A stretch of DNA of 64,000 bases, from positions 150,822-214,821 of the forward strand of contig BDGG01000009.1 of assembly GCA_001949185.1 (NCBI GenBank), in the 5' to 3' direction. The number at the start of each line of letters is the position of its first letter. Position 1 is the stretch's first letter. This DNA is from Ramazzottius varieornatus (lineage: Eukaryota > Tardigrada > Eutardigrada > Parachela > Ramazzottiidae). The position numbers and the translations under genes are program-made. Shown here piece after piece: positions 1-11,200 of the stretch. Under the pieces are notes generated by a model. It was not told the origin of the DNA. It searched no databases and worked only from the letters and a program-made list of their open reading frames with translations.

Positions 1-442
1 AAAACGAAAATTTCTGTTTCGCTAATCTGACAGCAGAAGTGTTCCCCAGTTCATATAGTGCAGTTTTGTTGCTGGAGAAGTTATGTTTCGGACGATACGA
101 GAACCAGTAGACGTCGAGAAGTCAGAGGTCCCACAGTGGTTTTGAGAGGGTTCCACGCATTCGAAATTTGCTCCCTAGCCAAAAGGTGCTCGGTGGCAAC
201 TGAGAGTACCCTTGAACGGTAGCTAGGACCGAGTACTTTCGACAGAAAAAGTTGGAAGAAGTTCAGACTCTCATGGTCACCTCCGTTCCCTTGTTAGAAC
301 AGTATCTTGTCCAGTATTCCCTGCTTTTTTTACACAAAACTTCGTGGTGGTTTGAGCCCGGTCTGAGTATTTTGTAGAAAAAGGACAGGGGTAACAGATA
401 CGGCGAGCAAAACTCTTTTGCTTTCCGTAGTCTGATACTTAC

Positions 443-3400
443 CGGCCAACTTGACGAAGGCTTCGCCATTCTTCAGGTGAACCGCCGTGGTCTTGGCAGT
501 GTCCAGCGTCTTCAGGCTATACTCGCCACCATCGGAACTGGACAAGTCCAAGGAAGAAGAGTAGGTGACATTGGCCAGTTCTTGTTGCAACTTCGCTAGA
601 CGACGACGGTAGAAGAGAGCCAGCGCCAGAATGAGCAGGATGACGATGATGGTCATGCACAGTCCAACAATCAGACCGGTATTGTCCGACTTGCTGACCG
701 CTACCTGGCTTCTGATGAAGTCAGCTCGGTTGGCACTGTCATCCAACGCCAGACTAGAGCGACACTCGGGCCCGCTGTAGTGTGGTAGACAGACACAGCC
801 GTTGAGCTCCACGCCACACAAGAACTTTTCCTGTTGGCAGGAAGACCCGCAGTCGCGGAAGCACTGTTCGTCGCCGCCGTTGAGCAGGCAGCACAGACAA
901 CAGGAAGGTCCGGCTTGGTTTCGCCAACCCAATCGACAGCTACAGGAGCCATCTAGCGGGTGGCAGACCGTCAAGTTGCTGCACTGGCAAGTACTACCGC
1001 AGGTGGGAGGAGAGCCGTACTTGCCATCGGGACAAGCTACAAAAACAACAAAAGGTAAAAACGAACCCATATAAATGAAGAAAAATATAGAGACACCAAA
1101 AAAGTATCAAAACATATCTGAGACGTGAGCAAACGAACTAAACCAGACTATCTTCCCAAGTAGCGCATGTTTACGGTGTCATAAGCTGCAAGCATGCGCC
1201 GCTGGGGAGAACGATCTGGTTTCCATCAAAAAAGGTTATAATACTAGAAGAAAATTAATATATAAAAGAAATAAAATCAGCGTTATTACACGAAAGTTTA
1301 TCGAGAAAGTAAGAGTCAGCTACATTGCGCTGTCCACGCCCCACCGAACAACAATAACAGCTTTTTCACGGAAACATCATGATTATGCATATAACGCCAT
1401 GTATAGCATTCTCTAAACAGGTTTATGAGCAACAAGGTGCGCCAGGTCAGGCCTGTCCGTCATCATCGTTATTCAATAAAGCCAACATGACTTACCTCGT
1501 TCCTGACAACGTTGGCCCGAGTAGCCTTTGAAACAATGGCATTGACCCGTAACGGGATGGCACGTTTGGGCATTCTCGCACTGGCAGTCCTGTTGACAGT
1601 CCTGGCCGAACTTGCCGGGTTCACACTGCATCTCGCATTGGGCTCCCCAGTAGCCGGCTGGACACTTGCAGACACCGGAAGCGCCGTCACACTTGCCTTT
1701 ATTGTAACAGACTTTGCAGGCTTTGCTACAGTTCCTGCCCCAGAAACCTTCGGCACAATCATTCTCACAGGTCTCGCCCTGCAAAGAAAGCAAACAAGTC
1801 GTCAGGAATCAATCACCAGCAGAAGAACACCTCGTTCAGTATCCATGTCGATATGGGAACTCAGTAAACGAAGTTTTTCTGAGTTCTTCTGAGTGGCGCA
1901 AGTTACCATTGCCACCGGCTGACAGCGTGCGCCACTTGAAAAACGGTCTCGTCGAGTTTTGTTTCCCCAAGTGGCGCATTTTTTATTGGTGTTGGCTGAA
2001 CGCGTGCGCCACCTGGAAAACAATTTTTAAAGATCAAAAAAATTATTAGCTTGAAGTTTCTTATATTCCTTAGTTGCATAATCATCAGGAATAATGTTGT
2101 AAGGATGTCTTACGCTGAAGCCCGGCAAGCATGTGCACTGTGCATCGCTGGCCGACAAGCAGTGTGCCCCATTCTGACACTTTTCACACACGGACAGACT
2201 GACGGGACATGGGGTCTCGCATTGAGGACCACAGAAGCCGGTAGTGCAGGTACAAGCTCCGTTGTCGGCGTGACACTGTCCACCATTCTGGCACTGGCAA
2301 GTCTGCTGGCAGTTGAGACCATACTTGTTGGCTGGACACTTGTCTTGACACTGAGGTCCCAGGAAGCCTTCCTTGCACTGGCACTTGCCGCTGATGGTTT
2401 CGCAGGTACCGTTGTTGGCACATTTGCACTCCTGTCCACACTGGTTACCCCATTTGCCCAACGGACAAGCTGCAATGACCAAAAAACTGCATTACAGCGT
2501 GGTTGACAAAGTCGAAATAGAAATGTGGTTCCGTCACGCGTTTATATACAGCTAATCTACCCGCGTTTCTATTGAAATGGTCCCATCCTTCAACGTCGCA
2601 TTTGGGTAATTTCCTACAATATTTCGACGTTATGTGGAAAAATGCAATGAACGTACCGATGCAGGTGTTGTTGGGATGCGGTCCATAGCCTTCGCAGCAA
2701 GCCTTGACCATCTCCGTCTTTTGCTGCTGCATCTTCTTGTAGACAATCTTGAAGACGGTGCGATAGGTGGTGCAACGCGGTGGAATGGCCAAACACCAGG
2801 TCTTGGTGGCGACTTGCGTGGCTTCCCGCACCGGACTCATCACTTCCTCCGACTTCCTACAAACAAAGAAAATATCCATCAGGCATCACATCACAAGGTT
2901 AACGAACATCACTGTCCTATTTTCATACAAGGTCTTTAATTGACTAAAGAGTGGTAGCAGGGGACCAGTCATCATCAAGTTAAACATCACCCAAGCTGGC
3001 AAACGGAGGTCGGCCGACTATTTGCCCACAACCCTGAAATGCCTCGCTCCTCACATCATCCCACCTTGATTCCACCTTGCACTTGACTTCAACTCAGCCG
3101 GCAAGTTCAAACAAAGTTTCGACAAACAAAGGCAAGTCCCACCTGACAAACGGCATTAGAGTGCCTGATTAAGCAATGAAGCCACTCTAGCGACTACTTG
3201 CGCCTGCTAACGTCTCACACCTGTATGGTGAAGGACCTACCGTTCCACACCTTCGTGACCCAATTACGGCCATGTTCACTGCTAGCTTTCCCAGCACCAA
3301 TATCCAGAAAAGCATATCCACTAAAACGCCCATCAAACTACCATCTTTTTACAACGAGAGGCCGAGTGCTCATCAGGAACTTTGTCGTTTCTGCGAGTTT

Positions 3401-4801
3401 GCGTCGGGCACCTGCGTACACTAAGTGGACGTCTGGTCAAACTCCCACGAAAGGTATGGACGGACTGCCCTAGAGACACAGCTGGTATAGGTGACAGGAC
3501 ATTCTGATCCGCTATTTTATCGGTCTTGATTACCATCAGACTATTTGAGTCATATTAATGCGTAAGACTCATGCATTAGCCAACAAAGACTAGTCTTCAG
3601 TCCCGGCGACGCTCGGCCTCGATCAACGACGATCATTCTAATCAGCCTATAATCTGGTACTTTGAACATCTGACAATTCCTGTCCGCTCCTACTAGACTA
3701 GCGAACTTTGATTTCGTCTATCGTATTGTGATTTAAAATAGGACTTCCGTTTTTCCACTCTGCTAGTCAAGCCGGTAAAGAGATATACGGGTACCTTACA
3801 CTTCTCTGTCTGAACCTAGGCGTCTGCTGCAGGGCAATCTCCCCACTGGGGAACTCTCTCGAAATACGAAGAGACCGATAAAAAGCGATCGACAACTTCA
3901 GAAAACTTGGCCAAGAGAAGTCTGTGAATCATTACAGCAGGGTCGCGAATCACACGTTAGCTTCTCTTGCCAATCTGTCCTTCAGTGTCCGCACACGCAC
4001 CGATCGGGTTCCATCAGTAGCACAGAACTCTAACAACATGCAGCGTACATTCTAACCACACCAGCCGGTTTTGCCTGCACGTTCGGAGAACGTCAACATT
4101 AGCCCATCATATCGCTTGATATCGCAGCACGAAGGCACGAACTGCAGAGAGCTGATGGTATGCCAAGCTCATGCACCTCATCACACCCAACCCAGCCAGT
4201 TCAAAAACCGGCCAACAAAGCAGGCAAATATACCCAGCAATCGTTTCTGTCAATATACACGTAAAATATCAACAAGGCCGCACAACAAATTCTTTCCACC
4301 AAAAACATTGTCCCTTCTTCCTTTGTCTATCTACATACCCAAAGCACCTGTTGCTGGTCTCAAAAAAGACTGAGCATTTCATTATATAGCCTTATTTTCA
4401 GCTGATAAGCGCAGTCGGACAGACCCTTGACTACATTTGGGAGCTTGGCAAACAAGCTCGACCTGAACGATTTCCCAAGTGGCGCACGCCTCCAGCCAAT
4501 AACACTGTAAAGGTGCGCCACTTCGCCGAACAGATTTGGCCCATTTGCCTTTCCCGATGGCGCACGTTATTATTGTTACTGGCAGGAAATGTGCGCCACT
4601 TGACCTAACAATTCTGCGCGATCCGTTTGCCGGTCTTCCATCTACGAGAGCTATCCCACGCTTCTCCAAAAAACATGGACAATAAAGGTATGAAACTTAC
4701 GTTTCTTGGCGTAGACAAACATTAGCTCCACGCAAGTCCTCGTTGGCTTGCGTGAAGGCTAGGCAGCAGACGAGGAGGTAGCTCCACAGCAAGACTTTCA
4801 T
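443..4801 (-). CDS. CED-1/Draper/MEGF10-like EMI and EGF-repeat receptor, 3' partial
   Basis: Single-pass receptor of the CED-1/Draper/MEGF10 type, which in known animals recognises dying cells for engulfment. Five exons are visible on the minus strand: 4701-4801, 2657-2856, 2114-2469, 1496-1778 and 443-1036, with matching phases (511 codons). Exon 1 gives a signal peptide starting MKVLLWSYLLVCCLAF. Exon 2 is an EMI domain (NVC...TWC...PPRC, ending in CCEGY). Exons 3-5 encode about six or seven eight-cysteine EGF/laminin-like repeats of the CxxGxxGxxC kind. Exon 5 adds a transmembrane helix (GLCMTIIVILLILALALFY) and the start of a cytoplasmic tail. A clean GTAAGT donor at 442 shows that at least one more tail exon lies further left, perhaps outside the window, so NPxY/ITAM-type signalling motifs cannot be judged. 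Family is clear; the exact orthologue is not. Confidence 0.85.
1891..2016. mobile_element. GGCGCAC-palindrome MITE, two modules
   Basis: Two successive inverted-repeat modules (GAGTGGCGCA...GTGCGCCACTTG and AAGTGGCGCA...GTGCGCCACCTGG) lie in the intron between EGF exons of the engulfment receptor. Confidence 0.85.
4439..4639. mobile_element. GGCGCAC-palindrome MITE with terminal repeats, two modules
   Basis: Begins GGGAGCTTGGCAAACAAGCT and ends GTTTGCCGGTCTTCC, enclosing two GGCGCAC/GTGCGCC palindromes. It lies in the first intron (2857-4700) of the engulfment receptor; the rest of that intron shows nothing recognisable. Confidence 0.85.
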
Positions 4802-6622
4802 GGTCGGATTCTGCCTGTCCATCATCTAAGTTCAAACGTGCGTAATTACACGTTGTCAGAAACTATAGGGCGTCACCTACAAACAAGAAAAAGAACTGTG
4901 TCACTCTAAACTATTTGAAAAGACAAAACAGGATTTGAAAATTGGGCAAAATCACAGTCAATCAACAGCGCAACTGAGAAACCAGTTTAAAATCATCAAC
5001 ACCGTAGACTTGCGTTACGGCACGCGTTAACGGATACTCGATCAGAGCATAAATTACGAATGTCGAGTACGCACAGTGAACTGACCGGACGGATAGAGGC
5101 AACGCTTGCTAACTGTCCATCTCGACATCGTACCTTGATCGGCGCCGGAAGTGACAATCTTAACCCTCAGATCAGTTCAATTTCATGCATACTTCAGCTC
5201 GGAAGTCAGTTTCTCGTACCTGGCAATCAACCAGTGATGTAACGATCGGGCAACCGTCGATAGGAAGAGATGGGCGTGGGAAGGTAATTACCATAGACTC
5301 TGTAAGCACAGACAACAACGCTCGATTAACTACTGTGCACAAACTAAACGGCCAAACCGTCCACAGCCTAAACACAAAAAGAGATAAAGGAACAAACTGG
5401 CCTGCTAAAAAAGAATGTGCGTCGCGTACGAGTATTTTAACGTTGATACAGCGCTAAAACAGTGTTGAAAGAGACTGTCTTCAGTTCGCGGCACTGTTGC
5501 ATTGCGTGCGAGGATTAGACACCACCATTTGATGTAACTTTTGCCCTTACTCATCATGGTGACTTGTTGTCGTTTTCCAGCAACAAGCCCGCGGTTGTAT
5601 GTACTAAGCATGCTAGCAAGCTGAGAGTTCTCTCAATTATGTGCACCAAAACGAAAGCAGAAACTTCTATTCCGTTATACCAATGACTACAGCCTGCTCC
5701 CATATCCATCCGCCATGAGTATTGAACTAAGACAAAAGACGATGACGCGAAAATGGATTGGGTGAGAAACTCACTAACTTTACCCCAAGAACCGCCGTAT
5801 ATCTACACTAAAGATGAAACATCGCACGAGCATCCCGCATAGATCTTAAGGCATAACTGCCGCATAAGTAATGATTCGAAGAGGGAATACTTACGCGTCA
5901 GTAGGCAAAGCAATCCGATACGTGGTTACATAAGCAGAAGATGAATATTGAGCAGCGATCACGGATTGCGAGTGACTTCCGGAGGAGTGGAGTATTCCGC
6001 TGTCCTGTATACGAAGCTCTATATGAACGTGGGCGATCTTAGCTGCGATGAGTGTGTTTTACAAATTATCCATGTAGCCTTTTTCGACCTACAACAGCAG
6101 TACCTTCAACACCGATAGATCAGCGCGTTTACGCTCCGAGTAAAGATTGCAAAGGCAAACCGAACTTACCAATTTACCAAAGCTTGAGCAAACAAAGGAA
6201 CTTGATGAACATCGGGAAAAATTCACAACTCAAATTCAAAACAAAGCTCAGCTGCTGATCTCGTACGTCGTACACATTGCTGTTGCAGCCACATAATAAC
6301 CCGACGGCCTACTGCCACCGAATTCAAAGCTCAGCTTTGCAAGCCATGCGGACCGTTTGGCTTATACAAACATCGGAATCGCAAACTAAGTATTGAAGAT
6401 GTGGGAAACTAGAGATCGGGGAATTCGGGGAATTTGGGGAGTTGGGAACTTGGGGATCTTCTAGTTTCTACATCTATTTCCGTTACAATTGTATGTTCTG
6501 AATGTTGACGTTTGAACAAAGGAAGAAGATGGAAACGGTATGAGAGGCTTTCTGATCCAGCTTTTGCCGTCAGGATACAGTTGTTGACCCATCCGAAGAA
6601 GCCTGCGGAGCAGATCAACAAG
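4802..6622. other. Intergenic spacer between divergent genes
   Basis: About 1.8 kb between the receptor start and the MED19 start. No conserved reading frame, RNA gene or palindromic element was recognised. It must hold both promoters and probably 5' untranslated sequence. Confidence 0.6.
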
Positions 6623-7842
6623 ATGTCGCATCCCATGGGAGGAATATTTAATGGAAGCATGCATTCCCCCGTCATGAACGGTTCGCAATCTACGCTCACT
6701 TCCGTGCCAACCGCCAACGCCAACTTTCGTCCGGACGCCACCACCGGAACGCTCAAGACAACCATCATGCTAGGCAAGAATCCCTCCGTTCATCCCAGCG
6801 GACCTTTCTACCTCCTTCGTCCTGAAACTATTGGTTAGTATACCCTTCCAGATCGTGGTTGTCTACTGTCGTAAATGTTGTGTTCTTGGTGCAGAAGAAA
6901 GTGACTTGTCGGGTAGCATCAACCTGCTGGACTACTACGGTCTGGAGAGTTCCTACCAGAAGCTGTCGATGACTCGGAAGTTGCGCGATGAGCTGAGTTC
7001 CTTCCTGCCTTCTCTACCTGGCTTTGTCGACCATCCGGCTAGCGAAGATGGCTCATCCCTCAAGCAGCTCTTTGAGAATCCACCACGGGTCCGTAAAGAG
7101 ATTGAAGTATTACCTCCGCACCTCCTCAGCGGTTTTCGCCTCAAACCAGGCTCGGTAAGACAAATGTCTCCCCCAAGTACTACTTTCCAAGTGGCGCACG
7201 CTCTTGGCCAAAATTACTCACAAAGTGCGCCACTTGGGGGCTCGGCAAGCAAGCTCGACCAGACCGTTTCTCCAGTAGCGCAGGTGTGCAATGTTAGCGG
7301 CTGACAGCGTGCGCCACCTGAAAAAAAACCGATTTTGTCGACTTTGTGTGCCTAAGTTCTGTATTATGGTATCCTCTACGCCACATCGTGCGATTTGCAG
7401 TTACCGGACAGATTTCGTCTGATGGACTTGAATGTGGTAAAGAAGCTGCATAAGAAGAAGCGAAAGAAAGAAGAAGTAAATGGCGTGGCGCACACTTCCG
7501 GTAAGCTCGTGGTTTTGACTGAGTATTTGCAGTATTGGTTTCTCTCTGTACTGCTCATTGATTTTAGACAACTTGTTATACTATGTTTTATCCCATGCTT
7601 GTTAGACGCTGAAGGTAGTCCTGAAGCGAAGAAACAACGGAGGGACCGTGAAGATTCCGAGCGGCGCCGTTTGAAGAAGCTGGACAAGAAGCGGAAGCGA
7701 GTAAGTCATACTATTCGCTAGGTTTCATTTTTCGTTACGGTCCTGGTACACTAATGGTAACACGATTAATAAATTCAAACGTCTGTTGTGTGTGTAGAGG
7801 GAAGATGATCCTACTGGGGATGATCTGATGAGCAGAACGTAA
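6623..7842 (+). CDS. MED19: Mediator complex subunit 19
   Basis: Head-module subunit of Mediator, the nuclear bridge between transcription factors and RNA polymerase II. Five exons (6623-6833, 6895-7154, 7401-7500, 7606-7700, 7798-7842) join in phase to 236 residues. The family core is visible: GPFYLLRPE near residue 60, then LSGSINLLDYYGLE, FLPSLPGFVDHP, SSLKQLFENPP, LLSGFRLKPG and LPDRFRLMDL, followed by a very basic lysine/arginine tail (KKLHKKKRKKEE, KKLDKKRKR), as in animal MED19. It is similar in length to the human protein. The start is the first ATG in frame before conserved sequence; the low-complexity N-terminus makes it somewhat uncertain. The third intron carries a palindromic MITE. 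Confidence 0.93.
7184..7330. mobile_element. GGCGCAC-palindrome MITE, two modules
   Basis: Two palindromic modules in a MED19 intron. The linker between them contains GGGGGCTCGGCAAGCAAGCT, which looks like an internal copy of the element's own end, so this may be two abutting insertions. Confidence 0.85.
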
Positions 7843-8278
7843 AATAGGAAAGCAACAATAATGCCAAGACGCCCGATTCCTAGCCACGCCGTGAAGAGCG
7901 CCACCCGACAAATGCCTGTGCTGATATTCTTCTGCACAGCCTCCTTTTTATGGGTCGCCAGACTAGTGCAGACTAGTTAACTCTATATGTCTGGGTAGGC
8001 CAGAATCTGCTTTCTCCACGCCCGTGTTTGTAATTTAACTCACGGAAGAATTGTTCAAGGTCGCCCAGCTTCTCACTTTCACTCGATGCTACTATATTAC
8101 TGCAATGCACCGTCGCACAGACTATTGTAAATATAGCAGACGACATATCAAGCAGAATATCCTTTACAAGAGTGAAGTTTGTACACTGATAAAGCTACAC
8201 CGCAGGCTATGTTCTATGGCAGTGCTGATTGATAAAAGTTGATCTTGAGAAAATAGCATTGGTTAGTGTGTGACCGGA
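7843..8278. other. Intergenic tail-to-tail spacer
   Basis: About 430 bases between the MED19 and BCAS3 stop codons. It holds 3' untranslated sequence of both genes; nothing else was recognised. Confidence 0.6.
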
Positions 8279-11200
8279 CTATGTAGAATGCTGATTTCTG
8301 GAGGAAGAGGAAGACTGTCCGGTTGACTCGATGGAGCTGACACTGAGATCCTCGGGACTTTCATCAAAATCGCTACCTGTAAAGCACCCCCGTTACCGTG
8401 TCGTTCACTAATACTGCACGAGAGGGAATGACCTGCTCGTGTTACTGACTTACCTCGCAAGGGCGGCATTGCATCGTGAGACTGCAGGCCAGCTACGGGG
8501 ACATCTCGTCCGGTATCGACTTCGTCCGACGTCGGATGGCTGGTCCGTGGAGGAGGCTGGCTGGAGAAAGGCAGGTCCGCCATGGCGTCGGCGATCTCCT
8601 GCATTCGCAGCTCCTCATCGCCATCGTAGTTTTTGCTGAGGTAGTCGGGAAAGACCGCTCGGTCAAAACTGCCTACAGATCAAACTTACTCGTGTTACCG
8701 TACTACTCAAACGTGTTAGCGAAGAGCTTCGAGGTTGACGGTACAAAGTGGCCTACCTGATCCAGCCTCAATGAAGATGGTACCGTGCGGGTCCAGACCG
8801 GAAGTGGGCATCAAGCTGACTGGTTGTGTTTGTAATCGAAGGTTGGTGAACCTACAAAGCGTATAAGGTTGTTGCATAAAGTGACGCACGCTTCCAGCCA
8901 ATTTTAGCGGAGAAGTGCGCCATTTTAGATGAGAATCTAGCGCGTTCAGTTTGCTGACGTTTGAGTAAATTTACAAACAGAAAACTAAGGTGAAAATTTA
9001 CTGCAAATTAGTCCCATTGGTGAGGTCCCAGTCCGAACCGGTACGTTGGATTTCCGTGGCATCGGCATGGCTGGCTGGCAGGAGATGAGCAGCGGCGCAG
9101 CCTGGTGTGACAGTGGGTACGAAGCGAAACTGCGGACCCATCCAGAGACGGCGTGAAGGGCCAGCTTGTGTCACGATCTCCACTTGTGACAGCCACGGCT
9201 CGTGCACTTCCGGTTGAGCCCCACCCGTCAGTTGCAGCATGTGCATCTGTGGGTAATCAGCCCTGTTCTCTCTACCCTTTTCGCTCTTCCCGACAGCGCA
9301 GAAGGCGCTGCTTCGAACCAGGGGATGGCTCTCTGAAAAGGGTGGTAGGAACTCGGCCTGGTTCAAGTGCCTGCAACAATCGAAACAAAGAAGCCTGGCT
9401 AAACATGTTCATAGCGAGGAAGGCAGAAGGTGTGGGTAATATGAGAAACCAGCACACAAACTCCGCCGCATTGCTTTCCCAAGTGGTGCACGTGTCCAGT
9501 TTCATCAGCCGGAAGGATGCGCCATTTGGGAGAAAGATTTGGTCGAGTTTGCTTTCCCAAGTGGCGCACCATTCCAGCCTTAATTAGCGAGAGACTGCGC
9601 CACACGGAAAAACACTATCACCAAGTATGTTTGCGGAGCTCCCATATTATGACTTGCCTGTTGAGCGACCACTGAGCCAGTGCGTGGACATTAAGAGCCA
9701 CTGGAACATCTTGGGCAATGCGTTCGACTTCGGTAGCCACCGCCGGTTGCAGCGAGTACTCCACCAGAGCACCATGTGAGGTCCCGATCAGCATGGCATC
9801 ACAAGCTGGGACTTCCCCACTGTTCTGCTAATACAATAATTTTGCGAAAATACAGCACGCAAACAGGGACAGAAAGACCGCACTTACTCGAAGTCGCCGT
9901 GTAACGAAGCAGACAGCGACGCGTACCAGGTCGCTGTTAGCGTTCGGATTGCTGCCAGAGTTATGTCGGCCGGTTGTTGTACAGGTACTGGCCAGGACGG
10001 CAGCTTGCGTGACTTTGAGTGAGGGTGAGTTGCGAATTTGGGAGAGCGGTTGAATAATCAACGGACCTCTTTGCTGCTCACCTGTTCGACCCTGCAGAGA
10101 AGAACACCTCCATTAAGCAGCGTTTAATTATCAACGTAGAACGCTGGTCAAGGTAGTGCTAAGCACAGCCTTGACAGGTATTCCGTAGCAAAAGTAGCTG
10201 ATGGGTTTCTGGCCCTTTTTTCCTGCAAGATATCTACCAAGGCCGTGTTCGGCACGGACCTGAAAGGCGTTTTCGTAGGAAAATGGCGAAATAAGCAAGA
10301 CACGCAAGATTATCTCCCATCGTTACTGTAGGAAAAACGGTACCTGGGACGGGCCAGCGTTGGCCGGGCCAGTCTGGTTGGTGGGGGGACTGTGGACAGT
10401 GTGAACCCGAGTGGCGTCAATCAGCCGAGGTGAAGAACTGGTCAAGGGCGCTGAGTAAGCGTTTGTAATGCTTGGTCCCGCTGCAATACTTCCGCCACTG
10501 GCATTGGGCAAGAAGGCACTCTGCGTACCCACTTCGAAATCGGCTTCGTCTAGACCAGCGCTCTTGACGAATCGCGATGTCTTGTTCACCACACGACTGG
10601 AAGAATGGGTTCGATAGGTTATGGGACCTGTAAACAACAACAAAGACGATTAAACTGGTTCACTTCACTCACCATGCATATAGGGTTTACATAGGCTACA
10701 GTGCTAATGCTACGATGTCGAAAGTGCTTCCCAGCCCGTGATCAAGGTTTGACTGGTTTAGTGTGCCTGCAAGGATTCACTATGGCTGCAGTAATGTGTT
10801 CAACTGCTAATTAAATTTGACTACGGGCTGGGAAGCACTTTTGACATTGTACAATGAAGAAACCAGCAGCGTACCCGTGGTCACATGACTCATAGCGTCA
10901 ATCCATGCTAAAAAATTCACGTGACACCGGGTATGCTGCTGATTTTTTTAGTGCACTGTACACGAAGGTACGAGCTCACCGTCGAGCTGTTGAAACTCTT
11001 AAGCACCTACATACAGAATGCGCATATGCCACAGTCCTAATACTGCATGTAGGTACGCACTGTTCAGGCTTTCATGCATCTGCGTACAAAACTGAATGGA
11101 TAGTATGACGGTCAGGGTATGCAGGTGCTTGAAAGATTGGAAAAAGGGTGTAGGAAAACGGTCAAGGTGTAACTTACCTCCGTATGGTGTGATGGGGAAG

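Noticed and set aside
1-442. Terminal cytoplasmic exon of the engulfment receptor at the left edge
   Set aside because: No minus-strand frame with an acceptor in the right phase and a recognisable tail motif was found; the exon may lie outside the window.
2051-2506. Plus-strand open frame of 151 codons with hydrophobic sequence
   Set aside because: Antisense of the cysteine-rich EGF exon; the minus-strand reading has clear EGF repeats and splice sites.
9651-9660. A GC-AG intron in BCAS3 (CAG|GCAAGT)
   Set aside because: Using that donor puts the next exon out of frame; the weak GTCATA donor two codons' phase later keeps the frame, so a non-canonical intron is not supported.
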